Positions 44,702 to 57,501 of a DNA stretch of 64,000 nt are shown piece by piece. The stretch spans positions 2,418,001 to 2,482,000 of the forward strand of contig JANUWF010003368.1 of NCBI GenBank assembly GCA_026120185.1, in the 5' to 3' direction. The translations under genes were made by a program, and so were the position numbers. The stretch's first letter is position 1, and each line of letters starts with the position of its first letter. The notes below the pieces were generated by a model, which ran no database searches, had not been told where the DNA came from, and was given only the letters and a program-made list of their open reading frames with translations. The stretch is from Voacanga thouarsii. Its lineage: Eukaryota > Streptophyta > Magnoliopsida > Gentianales > Apocynaceae.

Positions 44702-46728
44702 CGTGTATCCGAATCCTTTATTTCTTATTTCCACATTTTCTTTCACTTCATAAGCATAACATCTCTTCATGATTCTTATTCTTTTCATTTCTCTTTCCAT
44801 ATAAATAAAACCCCTTTGAGTTCATTTCCTTTAAAATAAAATTCTGCATTTCACTTCTTCTTGGCACACTTGTTTGTTTATATTACAACTTTTGATTCAC
44901 AAGCCCAATTAATGTCAAACTAGTTCCAAAATATCTCTAGGACATTCCTTTATGATTTCCAATTCATGGAATAACAATTTCCTTTCCCATTTCATTCAGT
45001 TTTAATCATAAAGTCCCAGCTTATTCATCCCGTCACTGAACTGGCAGCCCTTAGTATTTAACCCATAACTTTTTATTTGCAAGTCCAAATCCTGTCAAAT
45101 TAGTCTTCAAATGATCCTGAGACATTTAGCTACAACTTTCAGGTCATGGGGTTCCAGAAAAACTAGCCATATTTTCAGTTTATTGGTTCTTCAAGTCTGC
45201 TCGGAAATCACACAAACCAAATTTCTGTTTGTTCCTTTTTCTTCATACCATTAATTCTCTTCTCTATTCCATTTCACATACATGCTTTCTAATCATTTTA
45301 ATGCCTTCTTTCCCATCTAAATATCACATAATCCACTGATTTTCAGACACAAGCAACTCAGTACTTTCATTTTTAAACAACACAAAATCAGGAGCCATGA
45401 ATAACAATATTTCATTTTCCTCAACAATTAAACCATTTGATATCTTATTTCTTTCTTCCATCTTTGTAGGCATGAACAACCATTCAAACCACCATCAAAA
45501 CACCTTTATTCTCCATAAAAACATAGTATATAGCCCTCCAATTCAACCGGCACGCACACAACAGCCCCAAACATAGCAATTTTTCAAGTAATTCTCAAAA
45601 TTTTCATGAATTTTTCAATAAAATTAATACCAAAATAATCCTCACATTTTAATCTACAACTTTAATTCTAGGAGTATGATGTTTTACCTTGTGTATAAAA
45701 ATTTAAAAGCTTGCAAATGCCCAAGCTTCTTCCTTTTCTCCTTCTCTCTTATCTTCTTGGAATTTCTCTCTTTTTTTTCTTTTTCTTCCTATTCTTTTCT
45801 CTCCCATTTCTTTGCTGATTTCTGGCCATTTATACAGCCCTTCCACCGCTATTTCATGGTCAACTTATGACCAATTTTGGTCATAAGTCAAATAGCTATG
45901 AAGAACTTGAAATTCTCCTATTGGTTAGTAGCAATTTTATCCTATTTCCCTTCTTTTCTATTCCTTTGTTTTTCCTTGTATGGCTGCCGGTTTTCAAGCT
46001 GTAAAACACAGCATTTCCACCACCATTCTTGGTCCAAATTGTGACCAATTGGTCAAAGATTGTGGGCTATCCATTTTCAACAAATTTTCCTATTGGCTTA
46101 TTTAATTAAATTCCTTAATTCTTAAACTTATTCAATAAGCTTTAGCAATTAAATAATCCCACAAATATTTTATTCCTCCAATGATATTTTAACACTTGTT
46201 TTCATCCACCAATCATGTTACGCCGCTTGTCTCAATTTCGATCGCATTTCAAAATTTCTTCAGAAAATATCTATAATTCCGACCCGTATCGAAAAAATAT
46301 TTTATTCTACCAATAGAATCTATAACTTTCACTGATTCAATAGTGGGAACCAAAATTCTCAATTCTTCCCAAATTATGGTCAAAACCCCGACCGCGGTCA
46401 AAATTACGGTAATACCCCCGATAGCTCATGTTATACCAAAATGTCTGCCTCATCGCGCAAATCAACTTTTGTTCTTGGCTTATACCCAAATTCTCATTCT
46501 ATATAAAGTAGTCCTAATCTGAATATTTAAGGTACGAGTAGAATAAATCTAAAAATTCCGTCTAGGTCCCTATAAATTCTAAAATCCTAATAATAACCTT
46601 GGATATTTTTATTACACCAAGATGTTCATCTCATTATACTGATAATTTCTTATTCTGGCCATTGGTACAAATTCTTATTTTGTATATAGTAGTAGCTAGT
46701 CAAAGTGCAAAAAGGGAGGGATATTACA
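43471..46728 (-). repeat. B LTR1, right part
   Basis: It continues LTR1 after element C and ends GGGATATTACA at 46728. It has a CA microsatellite at 44667-44698 and a minus-strand TATA-like TATAAATG at 45828-45835. LTR1 without C is about 3.94 kb, a normal length for Tekay/Del-type LTRs. LTR2 aligns with it up to CAATGATATT. Confidence 0.88.
44667..44698. repeat. (CA)n microsatellite in B LTR1
   Basis: 16 CA units. An equivalent run is at 50987-51017 in LTR2, so the repeat predates the array. Confidence 0.95.
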
Positions 46729-47049
46729 ATCTCCTCTCTTTCAAGAAATTTTGTCCTCGAAATTGGATTGATTCTCAGGATTAAACTTTTCTTGTAAAAG
46801 TTCTAAATAACTTCTCTATTCCTTCATTCCAATCTTCCATACTATATCTATTCAGGATGATGGCTCCAAAATTTCTGATTCAAGTTTACTAATTCATCTC
46901 CAATATTCGAGGGCTGTATATCCCCTTCTTCTACATATATAACATTTATTAAGTCTTCTCTGGCAATCTTCGTATAAATGTCATCTTTTTTTGGCAAAAC
47001 GTGGAACATTTATTTCTTTTCTTTTCTAAAATCGATTTTTCCTTTGTAA

Positions 47050-47836
47050 ATTATTGCTCTAATAAATTGTTTATTAGGTCGTGTTACCTATTCCTATTCT
47101 TGTCTTGCCTACTCTTGATCTTCTATTTCTAGGCAAGAGGCCACTTCCACGGCAACATTATAATTGTTTACAGCTGTAATAATCACTGCCCGTCTTTTTT
47201 TAGGTCGTAACCCTTTTATAAATCACCGGGTCCAATCATATTCTGCTTGTACCAATAAAGGATAACATTTTGAAAGTTGTATAAATTCGGTAGCATATTT
47301 TCCAACAGTCATTTCTCCTTGCTTAAGACTTTGAAAATTTTCTTCTTTCCTTTCAATTATCCAGCGAGGTATAAATTCATTTTTAAATTCTCCCAAAAAT
47401 TCCTCCTAAGTCCACTCTTTTGCTCTTGTTCTCGTTCTACTTCCTTTCTATTCTACTAATCTTGTGTTGACCTTTGAAATTTATATATTGCAAATTAGAC
47501 TTTTCTCTATTTTGAATAGTTCAAAATAGAGAAAATATTCTCCATTTGGTCTATCTAGGATTCTTCCTCCACATGATTTGGTTTTCTGTAAAATTTGGGA
47601 GGGGGAAACTTCAGAAAGTGCTCTAAAGCTTGATCTGTGTCCAGTTCTAGACACAGTTCCCTCAACCGTAGGGTCTTGTTCAAGTTTTGAAGTATTTCAG
47701 TAAGTCCCGGCAAAGCTTTTGTCAGCACATTGTTGGAGAGTCAACTGCTCACTCTAGGATTACTCTTCTCATTATTGCCGATTAAACCTCCTGCAGTTGG
47801 ATTTCCAGCAGATTGATGGGTGCATCTTCGAGGCAT
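47050..47836 (-). pseudogene. Gag remnant in B interior 1
   Basis: From the Met at 47836 the minus strand reads MPRRCTHQSAGN, NPRVSS, a stop, LQNLNKTLRLREL, LEHFLKFPPPKFYRKPN and later MENIF, matching the Gag of interior 2. The C-terminal part (VIITAVNNYNVAVEVAS, LEIEDQE) is in shifted frames. Many stops and shifts make it unusable. Confidence 0.75.
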
Positions 47837-49081
47837 TTCTACTCCTCCTGAATATTTCTAACATGTACTTCTTAAAATATTACTGTCCATAGACATCAAT
47901 AAAATTCAAAGTATCAAAAATAATTCACATGACATCTTCTAGTGGTTGTACAGTTATAGGGATACAATATCTCAAGGTGTAACATTCAGAAAGTTATGTT
48001 CATATATACCTTTAGAAATCGTTCTGCTACTCAATCCATTACCTTCTCAAAATGTAATTCTTCTCGTGTTGGAATCCCCTGCTGCATGTTAAAGTATAAA
48101 ATAGTTGAATTATCTCACCTCTATAGGGTTGTAATATTTCCGACAATACCAACCGTGTTCCTTTTAACTTGGTCTTCAGCATAACCACGAGTAACCTTTC
48201 GCAACACATTTTCTTCATTTTTAAATCCACTTCATAAAACACCAAGTGAGTATATACATCTCAATACTTCCCATACATTTGACATGAAATAAAAGAAAAT
48301 TTCTATTCTGCACATGTAAATGGGTATCTCTTGAGAAAATCTCATATTCTCCCAGCCTAATAGTATACTTTCACATATTGCTCTCGTATAGTCTATAGTC
48401 ATGCCTTCTGTACTTATACCATTTTGCATATTAGCCCTTCTTTCATTTCTTTAAACTACTCTAAATTGTTCCCTTACAATTTTTGCAGTTACTTCCTAGG
48501 GGTCACCCACCCTACGATTTCTCTAACCCAAGCACGCTTCATTTTGAATTATCCAATGATTTTTGGTAGATTAATGCTGATAAAATCATATCCTTCCACA
48601 CATTATAACAAAACAGGACATGTAGTACTCAAATATAATACCAGAGTACAACACAAATATGTATATCCTTGTCTGCACAATTCATATTGCACCATACATA
48701 AATGGCCTTTTGGTGTTTAACCTTCTTTACTCATCATCTTACTAATCCCAAAATGGAAAATTCAGAATTCTTTAAATAAATCAAATATGAGGCTTCCTTG
48801 ACTTCTATTCCTTCACTATTGTTCGAGTTCAAGATTATAGACCCTTTTCAAAAAATGTCATAATTATCTCAACTCTCAATTTTTTTTTTTTAACTTATTA
48901 GAAGAAGTTATATCCAACTTGGATACCTCAAATTCTTATACTTTCACATATCCCCATATCTGACTCCATAAAATTCACTAACTTGATAAACCTACATTAA
49001 TGTATACTATGATGGACTCCATCATATCCTGTTAGAGGCTTAGGTATTCTCCACCAAAAACTTTATTATGGATTCCGCTAT

Positions 49082-49093
49082 GCTCTAATACCA
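49082..49093 (-). other. Primer-binding site of B interior 1
   Basis: The minus strand reads TGGTATTAGAGC, one change from the iMet primer site, two bases from LTR2. Confidence 0.88.
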
Positions 49094-49095
49094 AC

Positions 49096-50984
49096 TGTAA
49101 CACCCCATATTTTCATGGCGTAGTAGACTATAACTTTTGGGATGTTGCCCCATCTGATTGCTTAGGTAAGGGGTTTTTATAACGAGTTTCATCCAATAGG
49201 CAGTAAAAATTTTTCTGAAATATCTTTGTCGAACAAAAAATGACGCATAGAGTCTGACATCTGATACATATACTCAAGGGTATAACAAATCCAAGGTATA
49301 GCATGAGTTTCTGGGAGTCAATCGCCCTTTGACTGCGCCTCTGATCCCTAAAATAATTCAAAGAAAATAATACATGTGTGAGAGAAAATCACTCAGTGAG
49401 TCTTGTATGTGCTAGTGATTTGTAAAATAGTCAGACAACTTATTATCAGTTGTTGTTTCATAAAACCATTATGGGAAGGCATTGCATATGTTCACTGAAA
49501 ATAGTTCTACAATTCACTATTGGAGTATTTATCAAAAATCCAGCCATATTTGAAAAAAATAAATTTTACACAACATTACTGTCCCATTTTTAAGAAAGAC
49601 AGGGACCTCTCTTAATGGAAGGTTGGCCTACGGGCAAAACTCACAAGTCTTCGCTTTTGGCATCATGATCTTATTGTGCAAGGGACTTCACCTTACAACA
49701 CTTAATCGTGCATTGTCGGAAAGGTAGAGTTGTCATCACAATTTACGTCAACTTATATCAATTCTTTTTGCTTGTGGTAGTACGAGTCCCTACTTCGTAC
49801 TCCCTTTACCACGAGGTTGACAAGGGTTGATTACAAATTGGGTGTACAAGGACTAACCAATGAATAGTTTGCTTACACATTCGGATAGTGCGAGCTGGGG
49901 AACTTGGTTAATTCCAATGTTCTGTTGCTTCGTTTCTTGTAAGATGATCCCTGACTTTGGCCGGGTAACTTGAGACCATCTATCTCTAATGAGAGCTAGT
50001 ACAAAGGTCATAACTTCTACTGAGTACTCAGAGTTTTCATTGGTTCACAAGACCAGTATAATTCCATTAAGCTCACAAGGCTAGATAAATATCCATTCCC
50101 GAAAAAATACCAATAAAACATTTTTCGGGGCCAAATACCGTTTTCCAAAGGAATATCTCATACTGAGAGATTTATTTCCAAGACCGTAGCGAAAAAGGAT
50201 AAAAAGTCCTTGTATGATAAAATAAGTTTTCAAAGGTATTTTCGTCATTTGAAGAATACCCGATTTCAAAAGAAGTCTTATCCAAAAAATCATGAATTCT
50301 AATTCTAATAGAAGAATTAAATTCAAGGAATTACAACTATGATTCACAAAATTCACAATTCACATTTTCCCAAAAATCTTGTCCATAAAAAGGAATATTT
50401 ATACTTTTCCAAATAAAACATTGTTTCGCCTCTTAATTAATGAGAAGAAAGCCTTCTAGGTAGACATTATTTCTAAGAAATATTCATAACTCATGTGAAC
50501 CAAATTCCTTATTGAAAACACCATTTCCTAAAGTCTCCAACAATTTTTCCATTCAAAGAAACCATATTTTATCAAAAAAAGCACAAGGTCCATTAACCTT
50601 TTTATAAAAGGACTTTAGGCAAATTATTCATTGTTTATGAATAGTTCTATTTTATGAAAAGTTCAGATTTTCCATTCAAGTAATACTAGTTCTTCCTCAG
50701 AAAAATCATAAGATTGTTTAGAGAAACCAAAAGGATTCATAGAACATTTCTTCAATAAAATGTAATTTCACTAGCATAAAATGGAATTTATAAAACAAGT
50801 GGGTCTCACCTCGTGTCTTTGACTAGATATTGTGTCTCGCTAGTCACCAAACGCTTAACATGAACAATCTACATTAAACATCGTTTCACACTAAGTTTGG
50901 TACAACAAAGCTTAGCTCAATATTCAACTAGTACCAATGTAAGAAGATCACTGATTTCCAATTTCTTCATTCTCTTTGTAGAAT

Positions 50985-51020
<36 letters not shown>

Positions 51021-52500
51021 CGTGTATCCAAATCCTTCATTTCTTATTTCCACATTTCCTTTCTCTTCATAAGCATAACATCTCTTCATGATTCTCATTC
51101 TTTTCATTCCTCTTTCCACATAAATAAAACTCCTTTGAGTTCATTTCCTCTAAAATAAAATTCTGCATTTCACCTCTTCTTGGCACACTTGTTTGTTTAT
51201 ATTATAACTTTTGATTCACAAGTCCAATTAATGTCAAAATAGTTCCAAAGTGTCTCCAAGACATTCCTTTTTGATTTCCAATTCATGGAATAGCAATTTC
51301 CTTTGCAATTTCATTCAGTTTTAATCATAAAGTCCCCGCTTCTTCATCCCGTCACTGAACTGGCAGCCCTTGGTATTTTACCCATAACTTTCTATTCACA
51401 AGTCCAAATCCTGTCAAAATGGTCTTAAAATGATCCTAAGACATTTAGCTACCAATTTTACGTCATGGGGTTCTTGAAAAACGGGCCGTTTTGTTCAGTT
51501 TATTGGTTCTTCAAGTCTGCTCAGAAATCACACAAACAGAATTTCTGTTTGTTCCTTTTTCTTCATACCATTAATTCTCTTCTCTTTTCCCTTCCACATA
51601 CATGCTTTCTAATCATTTTAATGCCTTCATTCTCATTTAAACATCACATAATCCACTGATTTTCAGACACAAGAAACTCAGTACTTTCACTTTTAAACAA
51701 AACAAAATCAGTAGCCATGAATAACAATATTTCATTTTGTTCAACAATTAAACTATTTGCGATCTTATTTCTTTCTTCCATCTTTGCAGGCATGAACAGC
51801 CATTCAAACCACTATAAAAACACCTTTCTTCACTATAAAAACATAGTATATAACCCTCCAATTCAACTGGCACACACAACAGCCCCAAACATTGCAATTT
51901 TTCAAGTAATTCTCATAGTTCTCATGAATTTTCCAATAAAATTAATACCAAAATAATCCTCACAATTTAATCTACAACTTTAATTCAAGAAGTATGATGT
52001 TTTCCTTGTGTATAGAAATTTACAAGCTTTCAAATGCCCAAACTTCTTCATTTTCTCCTTCTCTCTTTTCCTCTTTGAATTTCTCTCTCTATTTTTTTTA
52101 TTCCTATTTTTTCTCTCCCTTTTCTTTGCTGATTTCTGGCTGTTTATACAGCCCTTCCACCGCCATTTCACAGTCATCTTATGACTAATTTTGGTCATTA
52201 GTCAAATAGCTATAAAGAACATGAAATTCTCCTATTGGTCAGTAGCAATTTTATCCTATTTTCCTTCTTTTCTATTCCTTTCTTTTTCCTTGTTTGGCTG
52301 CCGGTTTTCAAGCTGTAAAAACAGCATTTCCACCGCCATTCTTGGTCTAAATTGTGACCAATTGGTCAAAGATTGTGAACTATCCATTTTCAACAAATTT
52401 TCCTGTTGGTCGATTTAATTAATTCCTTAATTCTTAAAATTATTCAATAAGCTTTAGCAAATAAATAATCCCACAAATATTTCACTCCTCCAATGATATT
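49096..52500 (-). repeat. B LTR2, truncated
   Basis: It starts TGTAACACCCC and aligns with LTR1 across the AC microsatellite (50987-51017) and TATA box (TATAAACA on the minus strand at 52141-52148). It stops at CAATGATATT near 52500, about 540 bp short of the LTR1 end. The missing part is the U3 start in the element direction. Confidence 0.88.
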
Positions 52501-52722
52501 TGGTAGCTCAGTAACATGTAAGTTGCAACCCCATTTGAACATTAATCTCTGTCTTTTCAACAATAGAATAAATTGTTCTAAGATAATTACCCAGTTCGAG
52601 GGCATGAGCATTGACGAACTTCAAATCAATCACTGCATAAGTACCCAAAAGTTTCCGGAAAGAACATAAACTAAGCAATTTCAATCATTCCCAAAATAAG
52701 AAGCATTATCAATGTGCACCAT
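52501..52722 (-). other. Unexplained 220-bp insert in B with an open minus frame
   Basis: The segment matches neither LTR1 nor interior 1. Its minus strand has a stop-free run of 58 codons including RKLLGTYAVIDLKFVNAHAL and LRTIYSIVEKTEINVQMGL, ended by TGA. The composition is ordinary and protein-like. I do not recognise it. It may be a captured host-gene piece or a part of the element lost from copy 1. Confidence 0.4.
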
Positions 52723-53552
52723 TTATTTCTTTTCTTTTCTAAAATCGAATTTTCCTTTGTAAATGATTGCTCTATAAATTTTTTATTGGGTCATGTTACG
52801 TGTTCCCGTTCTTGTCTAGCTTGCTCTTGATCTTCTATTTCTAGGTGAGAGGCCACTTCCACGCCAACATTATAATTGGTTAGAGTTGTAGTAATCATTG
52901 TCCGTCTTAATTCAGGTCGTAACCCTTTTATAAATCGCCGGGTCCGATCATATTCTGCTTGTACCAATAAAGGACAAAATATTGAAAATCGCGTAAATTT
53001 GGCAGCTTATTTTCCAACAGTCATTTCTCCTTGCTTAAGGCTTTGAAATTCTTCTTCTTTCTTTTCAATTATCCAACAAGGTATAAATTCCTTTCTAAAT
53101 TCACCCAAAAACTTCTTCCAAGTCCACTCTTTTTGCACTTGTTCTCGTTCCACTTTCTTTCTATTCCACCAATCTTGTGCTGACCTTTGAAATCTATAGG
53201 TTGAAAATTGGACTTTTCTCTATTCTAAATAGTTAAAAATAGCAAAAATATTCTCCATTTTGTCTATCCAGGATTCTATCTCCTCCACTTGATTTGGTTT
53301 TTTGTAAAATTTAGAAGGGTGAAACTTAAGAAAGTGCTCCAGAGCTTGATCTGTGTCCAGTTCTAGATGTTGTTCCCTTAACCGTAGGGTCTTGTTCAAG
53401 TTTTGAAGTGTTTCAGTAAGTCTCGACAAAGCTTGTGCCACCACATTGTCGGAGAGTGGACTGCTCACTCTTGGATTATTATTCTCATTATTTTTGACTG
53501 AACCTCCTGGAGTTAGATTTCTAGTAGATTGATGGGTGGATCTTCGAGGCAT
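52723..53552 (-). pseudogene. Gag of B interior 2 (best-preserved B coding sequence)
   Basis: I start at the Met at 53552 (MPRRSTHQSTRNLTPGG), inside a frame that extends to 53615. It reads LQNLNKTLRLREQHLELDTDQALEHFLKFHPSKFY and ESWIDKMENIFAIFNYLE, then a stop at 53220. The neighbouring minus frames continue with SAQDWWNRKKVEREQVQ, FRKEFIPCWIIEKKEEEFQSL and GLRPELRRTMITTL, the standard Retrotrans_gag domain of plant chromovirus-type elements. Small shifts break it. No zinc knuckle, protease or polymerase follows. Confidence 0.85.
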
Positions 53553-54807
53553 TTCTACTCCTCCAGAACATTTCCAACATGTACTTCTTAAAATATTACT
53601 ATCCATGGACATCAAGAAAATTCAAAATGTCAAAAAAAAGAAAAAAGAAAATCACATGTCATCTTCTACTGGTTGTACAGTTATAGGGACATAATATCTC
53701 AAGGTGTAACATTCAGAAAGTTTTGTTCATATACACCTTCAAAAATCATTCTACTGTTCAATCCATTCCCTTCTCAAAATGTTATTCTTCTCATGTTGGA
53801 ATCCCCTATCGCATGTTAAAGTATATAATAGTTGAATTATCTTACCTCCATAGGGTTGGAATAATTCCGACAATACCAACCGTGTTCCCTTTAACTTGGT
53901 CTTTAGCATTACCATAAGTAACCTTTCGCAACATAGTTTCTTCCTTTTTAAATCCACTTCATAAAACACCAAGCGAGTATATACATCTCAATGCTTCCCA
54001 TACATTTGACTTGAAATAAAAGAAAATTTCTATTCTGCACATGTAAACGGGTATTTCTTGAGAAAATCTCATATTCTCCTAGCCTAATAGTATACTTTAA
54101 CATATTGTTCTCATATAATCTATAGTCACGCCTTCTGTACTTATACCATTTTGCACATAGGCCCTTTTTTCATTTCTTTAAATTGCTCCAAATTGTTCCC
54201 TTACAACTTTTCCAGTTACTTCCTAAGGGTCACCCATCCTAGGATTTCTCTAACTCAAGCACGCTTAACTTTGAATTGTCCAATAATTTTTGGTAGATTG
54301 ATGCTAATATAATCATATCGTTCCACACATTATAATAAAACATGACATGTAGTATTCAAATATAATACCAGAGCACAACATAAATATGTATATCCTTATC
54401 TGCACAATTCATATTGCACCATACATAAAGGGCCTTTAGATGTTTAACCTTCTTTACTCATCATCTTACTAATCCTAAAATGGGAAATTCAGAATTCTTT
54501 AAATAAATCAAATATGAGGCTTCTCTGATTTCCATTCCTTCACTATTGTTTGAGTTCAGGATTATATACATTTTTAAAAAAAATCATAATTATCTCAACT
54601 CTCTATTTTTTTTTTTTGACTTATTAGAAAAAGTTATATCTAGCTTGGATATCTCAAATTTTTATACTTTCACATATCCCTATATCTGACTTCATAAAAT
54701 TCACTAACTCGATAAATCTGCTTTAGTGTATACTATGATGGACTCCATTTTATCCCGTTAGAGGCTTAGCTATTCTCCACTAGAAACTTTATTATGGATT
54801 CCACTAT
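53553..54807 (-). other. Leader of B interior 2
   Basis: Non-coding, aligned with 47837-49081 of interior 1. No frame of note. Confidence 0.6.
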
Positions 54808-54819
54808 GCTCTAATACCA
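54808..54819 (-). other. Primer-binding site of B interior 2
   Basis: The minus strand reads TGGTATTAGAGC, with the same C-to-T change as at 49082-49093, which supports a shared origin by duplication. Confidence 0.88.
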
Positions 54820-54821
54820 AT

Positions 54822-55980
54822 TGTAACACCCCATATTTCCATGGCATAGTGGACTGTAACTTTTGTGATGTCGCCCTATCTGATTGCTCAGACTAGGGGT
54901 TTTTATAATGAATTTCATCCAATAGGCAGCGAAATTTTTTCCAAAATATCTTTGTTGAACACAAGATGACACATAGAATCTGACATCTGATACATATACT
55001 CAAGGGTATAATAGATCTAAGGTATAGCATGGGCCTCTGGGAGTCGACCACGCTTCGACCGTACCTCTGATCCCTAAAATATTTCAAAGGAAATAATACA
55101 CGTGTGAGTGAAAATTACTCAGTGAGTCCTGTGTGTACTTGTAATTTGTAAAATAGACAAATATCATATTATCAGTTGTTACTTTAGAAAACCATTATGG
55201 GAAAGCATTGCATTTGTTCGTTGAAAATAGTTCTACAACTCATTATTGGAGTATTTATCCAAAATTCAGTCATATCAGAAATTGAGTTTTACACAACATT
55301 ATTACCCTATTTTAAAGAAAAATAGGCACCTCTCTCGATGGAAGGTTGGCCTGCGGGCAAAACTCATAAGGCTTCGCCTTTGGCATCACGATTTTATTAT
55401 GCCAAGGACTTTTCCTTACAACACTCAATCGTGCATTGTCGGAAAGGTAGAATTGTCATCACAATCTCCCTTAACTTATATCAATTCTTTTTACTTGTGG
55501 TAGTATGAGTTCCCACTTCGTACTCCTTTCACCACGAGATTGACAAGGGTTGATCACAATGTCCCGTCGCTTCATTTCGAGTAAGATGATCCCTATCCTT
55601 GGTTAGGTAACTTGAGACCATCTATCTCTAACAAGAGATAGTACAAAGGTCATAACTTCTATTAAGTACTCAGAGTTTCCACTGGTTCACAGGACCAGAA
55701 TAATTCTATTGGCTCACAAGGCCAGATAAATATCCACTCCCGAAGAAATACCAATAACATATTTTCTGGGGCCAAATATTATTTTTCAAAAGATAATCTC
55801 ATACTGAGAGATTTATTCCCAAAATCGTAGTGAAAAAAGATAAAAAGTCCTTCTCATATGATAAAATAAGTTTCTATGGGTTTTTTCATCATTTGAAGAA
55901 TACCCAATTTCGAAAGAAGTCTTATCCAGAAAATATTGAATTCTAATTCTAAAAGAAGAATTAAATTCAAGGAATCCCAA
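54822..55980 (-). repeat. B LTR3, truncated by element G
   Basis: It starts TGTAACACCCCATATTTCC and aligns with LTR1 and LTR2 (a short stretch near 55558 is missing) until AAGGAATCCCAA near 55980, where unrelated sequence of element G begins. Its continuation may lie beyond the window on the far side of G. Confidence 0.85.
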
Positions 55981-56730
55981 ATATTTTCAACCATTCTTTG
56001 TCCAACTTTTGCATGGATGAGTACTTTTAGCCTTGAGTATAAGTTGGTGATCTGGTGAAGTTGGACTTGTGCACTTTGATGTATGATGGGTAAGGTCTAA
56101 ATGCAAGGCAAAAAATCTTGTACATTGGGTGTATGATTCTAGATAATTAAGATAGATTTACACAATAGAGTTTCTTCGCTTCACCTAGTAAAGATATCAC
56201 CCCCTTATGATTGTCCAAGATAATCTAAATGAACTAAGGTTCCGAGAAACGTGACTTAGTATTTATACTTTTGGGTAGCTCTTGGAAAATAATTTGGTAT
56301 ATACTAAAAGTCATGGATTATTGGACTAGTTATTAAAGGATGATCGATGTCATTAAGGAAGGTGTCAGTGCATTTTTCCTATTTCAATGATGGGTATTAC
56401 GTAGAAGGGTATTTTCATCATTACACATGCAGGTAGAGGACATCGCGCTTGCAATATTATTCTTGGGGCTAATATTTCAATATGGTGATAAATTGAATAT
56501 TTAAAATGATAAAGTATAGCTATTTGTTAGTAAAGGTATTTTGGTCATTTTAGTAGCCAAGAATAATATGTCTTTTGATCCCCAATGTAGTTCAAGTTAC
56601 CTTAGTAAATTTTATTTACTATATGGGGTTGTTAGGTGAAATTAATATTAGAACAAATTATTTTAGGAGTCCAATAATTATTTATTTGGGTTAGAATAAT
56701 TTATTGGGCTAATTTAATGAAATTGATTTA

Positions 56731-56928
56731 TTGATTAATTATCTTGGAAATTTTATATTGGGCACAAGTACATTAATTAATTAATAAGAGAGTTATTTAA
56801 TTAGCCTTGAGCTAATTTAATTAAATAAGTGTATTAATTAATTATTTTGAATAATTTTATATTGGACCCAAGCGAATTAATTAATTAATAAGAGAGCTAT
56901 TTAATTAGTCTTGGGTAATTAAAAAAGC
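56731..56928 (+). repeat. Tandem repeat in the U3 of G
   Basis: Two units, about 104 bp apart, share TTTTATATTGG, TTAATTAATTAATAAGAGAG and ATTTAATTAG. Confidence 0.75.
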
Positions 56929-57128
56929 CTTAACCCACTAGGGTTGTGAGTGATAACTTTTGTTATTTTGGAAACAAAGAATAGCTGTCACAAGTAAAAG
57001 AAAAACAAAAAAGGAAATAAAAGAGAAAAAGTGGCGGTGGCTTTCGAAATTAAAAAAACCTGTTTTTTTTTTTTTTCCTTTCGAAAACCGAATTGCAATT
57101 TAGGCAATTGTGGTTTTCACTTTTGCAA

Positions 57129-57135
57129 TATATAC
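57129..57135 (+). promoter_or_regulatory. TATA box of element G LTR
   Basis: TATATAC in CAATATATACACAAAATTG, the only good plus-strand TATA candidate in this LTR, about 200 bp past the tandem repeat. Confidence 0.45.
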
Positions 57136-57496
57136 ACAAAATTGAAACTTCCATATTTTGATTCCTATTTGATAGCAATGGTGTTGACTTTCAAATTGTT
57201 GTTGAAGTAGTCAACCGAGAAAAACAAAGGTTTTGATAGCTTTTTGAATCAATTGAAAAATAAGAAAAGCTTTGTATTTGTGTGGTGATGTTTTGGTGAT
57301 CACGATTTTGGTCAACCAAAAAAAAAAAAAAAAACCAACAATAGAAAAAAGGCCTTTCGTTTTCTTTCGTTTTTTGTAGCCGCCAGTTCTTGATTTTATT
57401 CTTCTTTAGTTTTTTCCTTAAAAAAAAAAAATAGCTCTCTCAATATTCTTTCAAGAAAATAATTCTTTCACCTATTATTTTACTTTCACCAATAGA

Positions 57497-57501
57497 TAAT
57501 C
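57497..57501. repeat. Target-site duplication of S2, left copy
   Basis: TAATC, repeated at 61867-61871. Confidence 0.85.

Larger units (their letters stand above)
46729..49095 (-). mobile_element. B interior 1 (gag only)
   Basis: The segment starts with the purine tract (plus-strand ATCTCCTCTCTTTC) and GTCCTCGAAATT, the 3' end of a Tekay/Del-type element. Within about 300 bp it reaches the C-terminal part of Gag. Protease, reverse transcriptase, RNase H and integrase, which should lie between, are missing. The primer site is at 49082-49093. Confidence 0.8.
55981..57501 (+). repeat. LTR of plus-strand element G, part 1
   Basis: No coding sequence. It contains a direct repeat of about 104 bp (from about 56731 and 56835) built around TTAATTAATTAATAAGAGAG and ATTTTATATTGG. 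A TATA box (TATATAC, 57129-57135) is followed by a pyrimidine-rich leader. The LTR is split at 57502 by S2 and resumes at 61872. The left end near 55981 does not show a clear TG, so the boundary is approximate. Confidence 0.6.
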
